From Polaribacter atrinae (GTDB lineage: Bacteria > Bacteroidota > Bacteroidia > Flavobacteriales > Flavobacteriaceae), in NCBI RefSeq assembly GCF_038023995.1, contig NZ_CP150660.1, positions 2,416,501 through 2,480,500 on the forward strand: a DNA stretch of 64,000 nt, written 5' to 3'. The notes under the pieces were generated by a model that had not been told where the DNA came from, made no database searches, and was given only the letters and a program-made list of their open reading frames with translations. This document shows positions 17,679 through 26,490 of this stretch, piece after piece. Position numbers and translations under genes: made by a program. Position 1 is the stretch's first letter, and the number at the start of each line of letters is the position of its first letter.

Positions 17679-17700
17679 CAACCATAAAAAAACAGAAAAG

Positions 17701-19221
17701 ATGGAATCTAATGTACGTGTTCGTTTTGCACCAAGTCCTACAGGGCCTTTGCATATTGGTGGTGTAAGAACAGCTTTATATAATTATTTATTTGCTAAAA
17801 AATATAACGGAACTTTTGTACTTCGTATAGAAGATACAGACCAAACACGCTATGTTGCAAATGCAGAACAATATATTATAGATGCTTTAGAATGGTGTAA
17901 AATTCCTTTTGATGAAGGCCCAGGAAAGAACGAAAAATTTGGTCCTTATAGACAATCAGAACGTAAAGAATTGTACAAAGAATATGCAGATAAACTAATT
18001 GAAACTGGTTGGGCATATTACTGTTTTGATTCTTCTGAAGCTTTAGATGCAGAAAGAAAAGCACATGAAGCAGAAGGTAAAACTTTTATCTATAACTGGC
18101 ATAACAGAGCAGGCGGAACTTTAATAAACTCTTTAGTTTTAACTGATGAAGAAGTACAAAACAGAATAAATTCTGGCGAAAATTATGTAATCCGTTTTAA
18201 AACTCCTCAAGATGAGCTTTTAAGAATGGAAGATGAAATTCGTGGAAATATTAGAATTGATACCAATACTTTAGATGATAAAATTTTATTTAAAGGAGAT
18301 GGTATGCCAACCTATCATTTAGCAAATATTGTAGATGATCATTTAATGGAAATCTCTCACGTTATTCGTGGAGAAGAATGGTTACCTTCTATGCCATTAC
18401 ATGTTTTATTATACAAAGCTTTTGGTTGGGATGCTCCTAAATTTGCACATTTACCATTAATTTTAAAACCAGTTGGTAAAGGAAAATTAAGCAAACGAGA
18501 TGGAGATAAATTAGGTTTCCCAGTGTTTCCTTTAGAATATACAAACGATGCTACAGGTGATGTTTCACGTGGTTATAAAGAAGATGGTTATTTTTCTGAT
18601 GCTTTTATAAACATGTTGGCTTTCTTAGGATGGAATCCTGGAACAGAACAAGAATTATTTAATTTAGAAGCTTTAATTGAAGCTTTCGAATTAAAACGTG
18701 TTAGTAAATCTGGTGCAAAATTTAATCCAGATAAAGCAAAATGGTTCAATCAACAATATATGCAGACAAAGTCTGATGATGAATTGACTGACTTATACCT
18801 TCCTATTCTTAAAGAAAAAGGAATTACTAAAGACAAAGAGTTTGTTTTAAAAGTAGTTTCTTCTATTAAAGAAAGAGCTGTTTTTGTACATGATTTTTGG
18901 GATTTATCAAATTTCTTCTTCGAAACTCCAACAGAATATGATGCAAAAGCTAGTAAGAAAAACTGGAAAGAAGGTACTGCAGAGTTAATGCAAGAATTAA
19001 TTACTCAAATTTCATCAATCGAAGATTTTACATCAGAAAATACAGAGAAAGAAATTAAAGAATGGATTACTGCTAAAGAAATTGGTTTTGGTAAAGTAAT
19101 GCAACCTTTAAGATTGTCTTTAGTTGGTAAATTAGCAGGACCGCATTTGTTTGATATTATTGCAATGATTGGTAAAGAAGAAACTATTAAAAGGTTAGAA
19201 AACGCCATCGAAAAACTATAA
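17701..19221 (+). CDS. gltX: Glutamyl-tRNA synthetase
   Basis: Class I aminoacyl-tRNA synthetase charging tRNA-Glu. The HIGH-type motif occurs as 'APSPTGPLHIGGVRTALYNY' at the N-terminus and the KMSKS-type loop as 'GKGKLSKRDGDKLGFP' near residue 262. The C-terminal anticodon-binding helical domain is complete. The start at 17701 is preferred over an in-frame ATG 45 bases upstream because the family begins with '(E)xxVRVRFAPSPTG' and because the promoter box lies between the two. The 506-residue length is normal. The next gene starts 2 bases after its stop. Confidence 0.97.
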   Translation: MESNVRVRFAPSPTGPLHIGGVRTALYNYLFAKKYNGTFVLRIEDTDQTRYVANAEQYIIDALEWCKIPFDEGPGKNEKFGPYRQSERKELYKEYADKLIETGWAYYCFDSSEALDAERKAHEAEGKTFIYNWHNRAGGTLINSLVLTDEEVQNRINSGENYVIRFKTPQDELLRMEDEIRGNIRIDTNTLDDKILFKGDGMPTYHLANIVDDHLMEISHVIRGEEWLPSMPLHVLLYKAFGWDAPKFAHLPLILKPVGKGKLSKRDGDKLGFPVFPLEYTNDATGDVSRGYKEDGYFSDAFINMLAFLGWNPGTEQELFNLEALIEAFELKRVSKSGAKFNPDKAKWFNQQYMQTKSDDELTDLYLPILKEKGITKDKEFVLKVVSSIKERAVFVHDFWDLSNFFFETPTEYDAKASKKNWKEGTAELMQELITQISSIEDFTSENTEKEIKEWITAKEIGFGKVMQPLRLSLVGKLAGPHLFDIIAMIGKEETIKRLENAIEKL

Positions 19222-19223
19222 TT

Positions 19224-19763
19224 ATGAAAAAATTACTCTTAATAATTATTCTATTTTGTACAGTTACCGCTCATGCACAATATGGTTACGGAAATAGCCA
19301 AAGTAATCGTCAGAATCAAATGATGCAAACCCAACAGAAAGCACCAGAACCAGATTTTAATATAGAAAGATATGTTGGTATTGTAATTTATGACATCGAA
19401 AAAGCAGCAAAAAAATCGAGCATTAAACTTTCTTCTAAAGAAGGACAAGAATTTTCTAAGGTATTAACAAAGTATAATAAAGATATTAAAGACTTTACAA
19501 GAATTAATACGTTTGTACTAAGAAGTACCAAAGATATGGTAGATAATTTTCAGAAAGAAGTTATAAAAACTGGTGATCGTTCTTCTCAAAAAAAGGTTAT
19601 GACAACCATGGCTGAAAATCTGAAACCTATTTCTGAAATCTTAAAAAAAGAAGACAAACAACTCGATGCCACTTTAAAGGATTTACTTTCTGAAAAGCAA
19701 TATAAAAAGTGGATAAAGTATAATAGAAAAATGTATAAAATTTTTCCGAAAGAAGAAGAATAA
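19224..19763 (+). CDS. Secreted helical protein of unknown function
   Basis: The 179-residue product has a signal peptide ('MKKLLLIIILFCTVTAHAQ'), a short Gln/Asn/Tyr-rich linker, and then a helical, Lys-rich domain with 'LKDLLSEKQYKKWIKYNRKM' near the end. That last segment resembles the C-terminal helices of Spy/CpxP-like periplasmic proteins, but the family match is uncertain. It follows gltX by 2 bases and is closed by a strong terminator. Confidence 0.7.
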   Translation: MKKLLLIIILFCTVTAHAQYGYGNSQSNRQNQMMQTQQKAPEPDFNIERYVGIVIYDIEKAAKKSSIKLSSKEGQEFSKVLTKYNKDIKDFTRINTFVLRSTKDMVDNFQKEVIKTGDRSSQKKVMTTMAENLKPISEILKKEDKQLDATLKDLLSEKQYKKWIKYNRKMYKIFPKEEE

Positions 19764-19783
19764 TTTAAAAGCTTAACCCTATA

Positions 19784-19822
19784 AAAATCCTGTAAAAAAA
19801 TACTTTTTACAGGATTTTTTTT
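19784..19822 (+). terminator. Intrinsic terminator of the gltX unit
   Basis: AAAAATCCTGTAAAAA and TTTTTACAGGATTTTT pair around a short loop, followed by more T residues, 20 bases after the secreted-protein stop. Confidence 0.9.
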
Positions 19823-19924
19823 GATAAAACTGTAACATTTAAATAAAAATGCGTCCTATAAATAACTACTGAAATAGCCTATCTTTACATATAAACAAAT
19901 TATTCACTTATTAAAAAATAAACT

Positions 19925-20854
19925 ATGATACCAACTTCTATTATTATCCCTATTGTTATAATTGCACTGATATTATTTTCATCATTTTTTATGGTAAAGC
20001 AACAAACAGCTGCCATTATAGAACGTTTTGGAAAATTTCATAGCATTAAACAATCTGGACTGAAATTAAAAATTCCTTTTGTTGATAAAATTGCAGGAAA
20101 ATTGAGTTTAAAAATTCAACAATTAGATGTAATTATTGAAACAAAAACCTTAGATGATGTTTTTGTTAAATTGAAAGTTTCTGTACAATATAAAGTAATC
20201 ACAGAAAAAGTATATGATGCTTTTTATAAATTAGATTATCCGCATGATCAAATAACAAGTTATGTTTTTGATGTGGTAAGAGCAGAAGTACCTAAAATGA
20301 AATTAGATGACGTTTTTGTGAAAAAAAATGACATTGCCATTGCTGTAAAAACAGAATTAAATGATGCTATGTTAGATTATGGTTTCGATATTATTAGAAC
20401 CCTTGTAACTGATATTGATCCAGATGCTCAGGTAAAAATAGCAATGAACAGAATTAATGCTGCAGATAGAGAAAAAACAGCTGCACAATATGAAGGAGAT
20501 GCACAACGTATCTTAATTGTAGAGAAAGCAAAGGCAGAAGCAGAAAGTAAACGTTTACAAGGACAAGGTATTGCAGACCAAAGACGTGAAATTGCTCGTG
20601 GTTTAGAAGAGTCTGTAGACGTTTTAAACAGAGTTGGTATAAACAGCCAAGAAGCATCAGCATTAATCGTTGTAACACAACATTATGATACTTTACAATC
20701 TATTGGTAGTGAAACAAACAGTAATTTAATATTATTACCAAATTCGCCACAAGCTGGTAGTCAAATGTTAAACGATATGGTTGCTAGTTTTACAGCAAGT
20801 AACCAAATTGGTGAAGCTATGAAAAATGCAAAACCTAAAAAATTAGATAAATAA
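19925..20854 (+). CDS. SPFH/band-7 (stomatin/prohibitin-like) membrane protein
   Basis: The 309-residue product has an N-terminal membrane helix (about residues 3-23), then the band-7 domain 'QQTAAIIERFGKFHSIKQSG' and 'PFVDKIAGKLSLKIQQLDV', and a coiled coil rich in Ala/Glu/Arg ('AAQYEGDAQRILIVEKAKAE') ending in 'AMKNAKPKKLDK'. It matches the stomatin/QmcA/HflC group that forms oligomeric scaffolds in the inner membrane, often tied to proteases or membrane domains. A TATCTTTA box at 19880-19887 may be its -7 promoter element. A terminator follows. Confidence 0.92.
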   Translation: MIPTSIIIPIVIIALILFSSFFMVKQQTAAIIERFGKFHSIKQSGLKLKIPFVDKIAGKLSLKIQQLDVIIETKTLDDVFVKLKVSVQYKVITEKVYDAFYKLDYPHDQITSYVFDVVRAEVPKMKLDDVFVKKNDIAIAVKTELNDAMLDYGFDIIRTLVTDIDPDAQVKIAMNRINAADREKTAAQYEGDAQRILIVEKAKAEAESKRLQGQGIADQRREIARGLEESVDVLNRVGINSQEASALIVVTQHYDTLQSIGSETNSNLILLPNSPQAGSQMLNDMVASFTASNQIGEAMKNAKPKKLDK

Positions 20855-20870
20855 TTATACAAAATTTTAC

Positions 20871-20906
20871 TTCACCTTTTATAACAACAATAAAAGGTGA
20901 ATTTTT
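20871..20906 (+). terminator. Intrinsic terminator after the band-7 gene
   Basis: TTCACCTTTTAT and ATAAAAGGTGAA pair exactly around a 7-base loop and are followed by TTTTT. Confidence 0.9.
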
Positions 20907-20926
20907 CTGATAAAAAAAAATAATAA

Positions 20927-21244
20927 ATGATAGTAACAACAACACCAACAATAGAAAACAGACCGGTAACTCAGTATTTAGGAATTGTAACTGGAGAAAC
21001 CATTATTGGCGCTAATTTTATTAAAGATTTCTTTGCAGGAATTAGAGACATAGTTGGTGGACGTTCTGGTTCTTATGAAAAAGTTTTAAGAGAAGCTAAA
21101 GATTCTGCTTTAAAAGAAATGCAAGAAATGGCAAATTCTATAGGTGCAGAAGCTATTGTTGGTGTAGATTTAGATTATGAAACTGTTGGTAAAAATGGAG
21201 GAATGCTAATGGTTACAGCCTCTGGAACAGCAGTAAAGTTATAG
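20927..21244 (+). CDS. YbjQ/UPF0145 family protein (putative heavy-metal-binding)
   Basis: The 105-residue product matches the YbjQ family: '[20 protein letters not shown]', '[20 protein letters not shown]', '[20 protein letters not shown]' and the final '[10 protein letters not shown]'. The family forms a decameric ring and has been suggested to bind metals, but no function is proven. It lies between two terminators and so is probably its own unit or a weak read-through partner of the band-7 gene. Confidence 0.9.
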   Translation: MIVTTTPTIENRPVTQYLGIVTGETIIGANFIKDFFAGIRDIVGGRSGSYEKVLREAKDSALKEMQEMANSIGAEAIVGVDLDYETVGKNGGMLMVTASGTAVKL

Positions 21245-21270
21245 TAAAATAGCTTTTTTAAGTATCTAAT

Positions 21271-21316
21271 TCTTAATAAAATATTTAAACACAATATTTT
21301 ATTAAGATTTTTTTTG
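21271..21316 (+). terminator. Intrinsic terminator after the YbjQ-like gene
   Basis: CTTAATAAAATATT and AATATTTTATTAAG pair around an 8-base loop and are followed by a run of eight or more T. It marks the last housekeeping element before the insertion-sequence cluster. Confidence 0.85.
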
Positions 21317-21428
21317 TTTAAAAATATTGTCATACCTTTTTTATGATTCAAATCTATTGAAGATTGTATAGGAAAAACAGTAGTTTTATACGTAACTTTT
21401 ATTTTATATATCTTTTAATATGCTGTGT

Positions 21429-21656
21429 TCAACTCATAAGTGCAACAAACTTATTATTTAAGGTTTCTATTGGGCTAAAATAATTAAATTTTCTGATAGG
21501 TCTGTTGTTTATTGATAATTCTACTTCTTTAATTCTTTGTTTAGATACTTTTCTTAAATCTGTTTTCTTTGGAAAAAACCTTCTAATAACACCAATTCTA
21601 TTTTCAACAGTTCCTTTTTCTTGCGAAGTATAAGGAGTTGTAAAGTACGTTTTTAC
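21429..21656 (-). pseudogene. C-terminal remnant of an IS30-family transposase
   Basis: Reading the minus strand gives 75 codons: 'IVKTYFTTPYTSQEKGTVEN' with the third catalytic residue (Glu) of the DDE triad, then 'VIRRFFPKKTDLRKVS', 'ELSINNRPIRKFNYFSPIET' and a stop. The rest of the gene is missing: at 21656 it abuts the end of an IS200-type element and nothing IS30-like lies beyond that element. It differs from the intact IS30-type transposase at 51427, so it comes from a separate element. Confidence 0.85.
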
Positions 21657-22212
21657 AATAAACTACCTCGGGGCAAGCCCACGAGGTATTAAAATAATTT
21701 GAGCTGTCCAGAATGAATTTTCTTGTATTCTTCTTTATCTTTTCCTTGGTTCTGAACATATTGCTGAATCACTTCCTTTCCTGCATACAAGCCAACCGTA
21801 TTTGCATAAAATCCACTTGTCCAAAAATTCCCTCCCCATAATAATAATTTTATTTCTGGATGCAGACGGAACATCTCTCGCGCTGTTAAACTCTTTAGTA
21901 TTCGAACTAATTTACTTATTGACAATTTAGGAACACTTTGAATTAGAAAATGAACATGGTTTGACTCATGCCCTATTTCTATAAACTCAATCTCATAACG
22001 TTCAGAAATCTCTGCACATATAGTTATTAAGGTTTTTCCAACATCTTCTGTTATAACACGCTTTCTGTATTTCAAAGGAAATACCAAGTGATACATCAAC
22101 AAGGTTTTGTTATGGCTCTTATATATATGGTCATCTTTCACAAATTGAAGATACGCTTTTTCAAACTTTTCCTTTGCTACAAACCGAGGCAAGCCTCGGG
22201 GAATTCTTTTCG
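21657..22212 (-). mobile_element. IS200/IS605-type element, copy 1 (tnpA only)
   Basis: The ends are set by comparison with the second copy at 50400-50984: both share all sequence from AATAAACTACCTCGG to TTCTTTTCG and diverge outside. The subterminal hairpins characteristic of the family are present: CCGAGGCTTGCCTCGG near the left (transposase 5') end and ACCTCGTGGGCTTGCCC-CGAGGT, with a bulged T, near the right end. The element is 556 bases, has no terminal inverted repeats and no tnpB. On the transposase strand it is preceded by TTAAT, as is copy 2. Confidence 0.88.
21689..22192 (-). CDS. tnpA: IS200-type TnpA transposase (HUH, Y1)
   Basis: The 167-residue single-strand DNA transposase has the HUH motif in 'GHESNHVHFLIQSVP' (about residue 80) and the catalytic Tyr in 'KEVIQQYVQNQG' near the C-terminus. 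The core Y1_Tnp domain starts at 'KTLLMYHLVFPLKYRKRVI'. It is intact, starting in the hairpin-adjacent ATG, and is the probable active source for the damaged copy at 50432. It lies between the IS30 remnant and the end of the regulator gene of the polysaccharide locus. Confidence 0.93.
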   Translation of the reverse strand: MPRFVAKEKFEKAYLQFVKDDHIYKSHNKTLLMYHLVFPLKYRKRVITEDVGKTLITICAEISERYEIEFIEIGHESNHVHFLIQSVPKLSISKLVRILKSLTAREMFRLHPEIKLLLWGGNFWTSGFYANTVGLYAGKEVIQQYVQNQGKDKEEYKKIHSGQLKLF

Positions 22213-22280
22213 ATTAATTCAACGAAAATAAAAACTTATTCTATTGTTAATCAATTAATTAAATTAATTTTAAGGAGCGA

Positions 22281-25200
22281 CTATTTAGGCTTCTCCTCTT
22301 GTAATTCTCTATAATTACTTGGTAGTACACCGTATTCAGCTTTAAAACATTTTGTAAAATAAGAAGGGTTATTAAAACCAACCATATAAAGAATCTCACT
22401 AACAGTATGGTTTCCTTCAGAAAGTAAACGAGCTGATTTTTTTATTCGTATTAATCGAATAAAATGGTTAATAGATAATCCTGTAAGTGCTTTAATTTTT
22501 CTGTATAGTTGATCTTGACTCATTTGTACGCTCTCTGTTAGGCTCTGAACAGAAAATTCGGATTCTGAAATATGTGCTTCGATTTTAGAAATGATTTTTT
22601 CAATAAATTGTTTATCCACAGTGGTAGGAATAGTGTCTTTAGATACAGTATCTGCTAATAAAAATTTTCTTTTTAAGATGTCTCTTTCTTCAATTAATGC
22701 TTTAACACGGGTTAGTAATAATTTATTATTAAAAGGTTTTTCTATAAAAGCATCACTCCCTTTTTCAAATCCTTCAATTTTATCATCAATAGTATTTTTT
22801 GCCGTTAATAATATAACGGGAATATGTGAGGTGTTAATATTTGTTTTTATTTGTTTACAAACATCGTATCCACTCACCCCTTCCATCATAATATCACTTA
22901 TTACTAAGTTTGGCATTTTTTTATGAACAATAGATAAACCTTCTTTACCGTTTTCTGCAGTATATACACGATACTTTTTTTCAAGAATTTCTTTTAGGTA
23001 ATCTCGTATATCATTATTATCATCAATAACCAAAACAGATGCTATTTTAGAACTGTTTTCTACTATTTCTTCTGGCGGATTGGTTATATGGGTAGCCTCA
23101 GTATCATTATAAATTAAGTGACTATCGTACTGATTAAGTTCTTCTAATACTGGAAAATGAATAATAAATTCAGTGCCTTTATTTACTTGACTTTTTACCT
23201 CTATAGTACCTTTATGAGCTTCTACATACTTTTTTACTAAAGCAAGCCCTATACCTGTTCCTTGTAAAGGTGTATTTCTTTTAGATTGCTGAAAGCGAGT
23301 AAAAATAGATTCAATTTCATTTTCTGGAATACCTATGCCTGTATCTTTAATACCTATAGAAATGATGTCATCATTATTAGATACAAATATCATAATATGC
23401 CCATATTTTGGCGTAAATTTAATAGCATTGGCTAGTAAATTAAAAAGAATAGATTCTAGTTTAACAGGGTCTGCAGCTAGTAACAAATTTTCATAAGAAC
23501 AAAATACTTCTAAATCAATAGATTTATTTTGAGAGAGTTCATTAAATTGATAATAAACACTTTGTATAAAATCCTTAATCTTAATTTGTTTAATATTAAG
23601 TGCTAAATTAATGGTTTCTACTTTTCTAAAGTCTAAAATTTGATTGATTAAATTCAAAAGCATTCGAGCATTTTTAAACATTCGTTGCAATTTTATTCGC
23701 ATTTGTTCATCTGCTTTCCCACTAGATAATATTTCTTCAAGAGGACTTAATATTAGCGTTAATGGTGTTCTTATATCGTGAGAAATATTGGTAAAAAAAG
23801 ACATTTTTTGTTGATGCATTTCATGCTCTTGTTCTTTCTCAAATTTTTGAACACGTAATTCTCTAGAAATTCGTGCTTTATTTAATAATATATTTGAAAC
23901 CCAATAGATAATAATGCTAGATATTAAAAAATATAGGAAATATGCAAAATGGGTAGCCCACCAAGGCTTTAGTTTTATAATCGTTAACTTTTTTACATCT
24001 GTACTCCAAATATATTCTTGGTTAGCAACTTGTATATTTAACTCGTAAATGCCTGCTGGTACATTTGTATATGAAGCAGTTGTAGAGATGCTATTGGTTT
24101 CATTCCATATCGATTCAAATTTATTTAACTTATAGCGAAGCTTTACTTTTCGGTTTTTGTTAAAAGACAATGCATTAAGATCTATCGAAAATGTTTGTGA
24201 AAAATAAGGAAGTACAATTGTGTCATTATAATTAAGCTTCTTACTTAATACTACTTTGTTCTTTATTGGTAGATCAGGTGTTAAATATTGATCCATAATT
24301 TTTAGGTTCGATAAGGTGATTTTTGGAACTTTAGTGCTTTCAGGAAGACGGTTTAAATCAACTTTTATAAGTCCATTGTTAGAAGCCGCTAAAAGTAAAT
24401 TACTCTTAGTGAGATTTAGAAGGTCATAAATTGTGTTGTTAGTTATAGATAAAGAAACATCATCTGTATTGTTTTGGAATGAAAAAAGGCCATTATAAGA
24501 TCCTACCCAAATATTATTTTTGTTATCTCTAGCTAAAACAGAATTGATTCCTGTATTTAATAAAGGCAAAGTTTCAGGCTGTTTTCCTAACTTAATTTTA
24601 CCTATACCTCTTTCACATAATATCCATAAATCTCCTGTTTTATCTAAAAAAAGGTTCCTTACACTAATTTTTTGTTTTGTATCTGTAAATTCTTGATAGT
24701 GTTTTAGTTCTTTTATATTACTACTAGAATCTAATTTTAAATGGTATATACCTTGTGTAAGTGAGCCAATCCAAGCTTCATTTTTATTCTCATCTAGTAT
24801 TATAGAGCGTGCTCCAGTATTATTTAATGAGACATCTGTGGTAGATTGAATATTTTCTATGCGTTTTTCATTTATATAATATCGGAACACACCTTTTCTC
24901 CAACTACCTATCCAAAGTTGTCCATTAAAACCTAGCGTCATTGAATAAATCCGCTGGTTCTGTAACAAATTAAAAGCAGGATCTTCTTTAATTAGCTTAT
25001 TCAATGTGGTATCAAATATTTTTATACCATGTCCCCAAGTACCTATATATAATAATTTACTAATTGGATCATAGCAAAGAGAAGATATCGATTTTAATTC
25101 ATCATTATTTATTATGGAAACAAAACTTTTATCATTAATGTTGTATTGACACAAACCATTACCGTGAGTACCTAAAATAAATCTATCTTTTGGTAATTCT

Positions 25201-26291
25201 TCTATTGCCCAAACAATATTAGAAAACAGGTTTTTCTCATCTGTTTGGTCATATACAAAAGTGTAGTTTGTTTCATTAAGGTTTAGCAAATCTATACCTC
25301 CAAACCAAGTACCTAACCAAAGATTATTACGGCTATCAATATAAGAATGCAATATATAGTTAGAATGCAAACTGTTTCTTTTATTTTCAGAATAGTTAAA
25401 TTGTTCTAGCAGTTTGCTATTTATATCATAATTATAGAGTCCATTACCTTCCGTTCCTGCCCATAAAGTTTGATTATGGATAGATAAAGTTCTAATAATT
25501 TGTTCATTCAATTTCCAGGGAACCTTTAAGGTTTGTAACGTGTTGTAATTTAATTGGTTATAATCTGGTACTTTAAATAACCCAACATTTGTACCTAAAA
25601 ACAACATATTATTGTATGTAGCTATACAATAGATTGTTTTTACTGAGGTAAGTTCAATTGGATTATCAATTATATAATTTGTTTCCGTTTTGCGTATTCG
25701 AGTAACAAAAGAGTCATCGCCACCAACAAATATACTGTTACCTAAAGCTAATATTGCTTCAATACTACCTGATAGTTTAGCAATTTTTGTAGTATTCACT
25801 TTTGTAGAAGTAATAATATCTTCTTTAATTTCTGAACTTGAGAAATTATATAGAGTGCCGTCTCCACAGCCGACCCATACAACATCATTTTTATCAACAA
25901 ACAATGCAGATATATTTAAAGACTTTATTGAAACATTTGTCCTTAATAATAATGGAACTATAACTTGTTTATACTTGTTAAATAAATAAAGTCCTTTGTG
26001 TCTACTTCCTATTAAAATCAGCCCTTTTTTAAGAGGTAATATAATTCGTATATTATTGCTAAAACCTATAGTGTTATTTTGATTGTAATTTTTAAATGTA
26101 TTTCCATTAAAAACATCAAATCCTTCTGCAGTAGCTATGTAAATATATCCCTCGTCATCTTCGGTTATATGATCTACGCTATGTACAGATAACCCGTCCT
26201 TACTACTATAATTTATAAATTGAGCATAACTATAGTAATTAAAAAAAAGGCTGATTAATAGTAAGATTAAAGAATTTCTATATAAGGGCAT
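22281..26291 (-). CDS. Hybrid two-component system regulator (HTCS) of the polysaccharide locus
   Basis: One 1336-residue chain holds the complete HTCS order. A signal peptide is followed by about 14 beta-propeller (Reg_prop) blades forming the periplasmic glycan sensor, the Y_Y_Y domain (about 690-765) and a membrane helix at about 779-801. The histidine kinase has 'FFTNISHDIRTPLTLILSP' with phospho-acceptor His838 and an ATPase with 'GTGIGLALVKKYVEAHKG'. The receiver contains Asp1133 in 'LVISDIMMEG', and a C-terminal AraC-type helix-turn-helix contains 'VSEILYMVGFNNPSYFTKCF'. Such proteins sense an oligosaccharide and switch on the neighbouring susC/susD genes, which diverge from it across a 200-base gap. 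No defect is seen. Confidence 0.95.
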   Translation of the reverse strand: MPLYRNSLILLLISLFFNYYSYAQFINYSSKDGLSVHSVDHITEDDEGYIYIATAEGFDVFNGNTFKNYNQNNTIGFSNNIRIILPLKKGLILIGSRHKGLYLFNKYKQVIVPLLLRTNVSIKSLNISALFVDKNDVVWVGCGDGTLYNFSSSEIKEDIITSTKVNTTKIAKLSGSIEAILALGNSIFVGGDDSFVTRIRKTETNYIIDNPIELTSVKTIYCIATYNNMLFLGTNVGLFKVPDYNQLNYNTLQTLKVPWKLNEQIIRTLSIHNQTLWAGTEGNGLYNYDINSKLLEQFNYSENKRNSLHSNYILHSYIDSRNNLWLGTWFGGIDLLNLNETNYTFVYDQTDEKNLFSNIVWAIEELPKDRFILGTHGNGLCQYNINDKSFVSIINNDELKSISSLCYDPISKLLYIGTWGHGIKIFDTTLNKLIKEDPAFNLLQNQRIYSMTLGFNGQLWIGSWRKGVFRYYINEKRIENIQSTTDVSLNNTGARSIILDENKNEAWIGSLTQGIYHLKLDSSSNIKELKHYQEFTDTKQKISVRNLFLDKTGDLWILCERGIGKIKLGKQPETLPLLNTGINSVLARDNKNNIWVGSYNGLFSFQNNTDDVSLSITNNTIYDLLNLTKSNLLLAASNNGLIKVDLNRLPESTKVPKITLSNLKIMDQYLTPDLPIKNKVVLSKKLNYNDTIVLPYFSQTFSIDLNALSFNKNRKVKLRYKLNKFESIWNETNSISTTASYTNVPAGIYELNIQVANQEYIWSTDVKKLTIIKLKPWWATHFAYFLYFLISSIIIYWVSNILLNKARISRELRVQKFEKEQEHEMHQQKMSFFTNISHDIRTPLTLILSPLEEILSSGKADEQMRIKLQRMFKNARMLLNLINQILDFRKVETINLALNIKQIKIKDFIQSVYYQFNELSQNKSIDLEVFCSYENLLLAADPVKLESILFNLLANAIKFTPKYGHIMIFVSNNDDIISIGIKDTGIGIPENEIESIFTRFQQSKRNTPLQGTGIGLALVKKYVEAHKGTIEVKSQVNKGTEFIIHFPVLEELNQYDSHLIYNDTEATHITNPPEEIVENSSKIASVLVIDDNNDIRDYLKEILEKKYRVYTAENGKEGLSIVHKKMPNLVISDIMMEGVSGYDVCKQIKTNINTSHIPVILLTAKNTIDDKIEGFEKGSDAFIEKPFNNKLLLTRVKALIEERDILKRKFLLADTVSKDTIPTTVDKQFIEKIISKIEAHISESEFSVQSLTESVQMSQDQLYRKIKALTGLSINHFIRLIRIKKSARLLSEGNHTVSEILYMVGFNNPSYFTKCFKAEYGVLPSNYRELQEEKPK

Positions 26292-26446
26292 TAAATCTGA
26301 ATTATCATCTTAGTAAAGATACCATTTTAAATAAAAAAGAAACTATAATCATGAAAACATGTTATAAAAAACCGATTTTATGTTAGTGATTCGAAAATAT
26401 AATAGACTTTTTGAATCTGTTCTAGTAAATAGTATTTATTATAATC

Positions 26447-26454
26447 TAGATTTG
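26447..26454 (+). promoter_or_regulatory. -7 promoter box of the susC-like gene
   Basis: TAGATTTG fits TAnnTTTG and lies 36 bases before the susC-like ATG, implying a leader of about 30 bases. No clear -33 box is seen, which is usual for activator-dependent promoters such as those run by an HTCS regulator. Confidence 0.45.
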
Positions 26455-26490
26455 TTAACGAAAAGTTAATTAACCTAAATACTCTATTTT

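Noticed and set aside
17656..17700. Upstream ATG as the gltX start
   Set aside because: It lies upstream of the likely -7 box, overlaps the terminator tail, and adds residues absent from the family.
18561..18576. TGTTTCACGTGGTTAT in gltX as a fourth parS-like site
   Set aside because: Only the left half matches; five mismatches in the right half, and it is inside coding sequence where the codons explain it.
25690..25989. 99-residue plus-strand frame within the regulator gene
   Set aside because: Shadow of the well-conserved propeller domain on the other strand.
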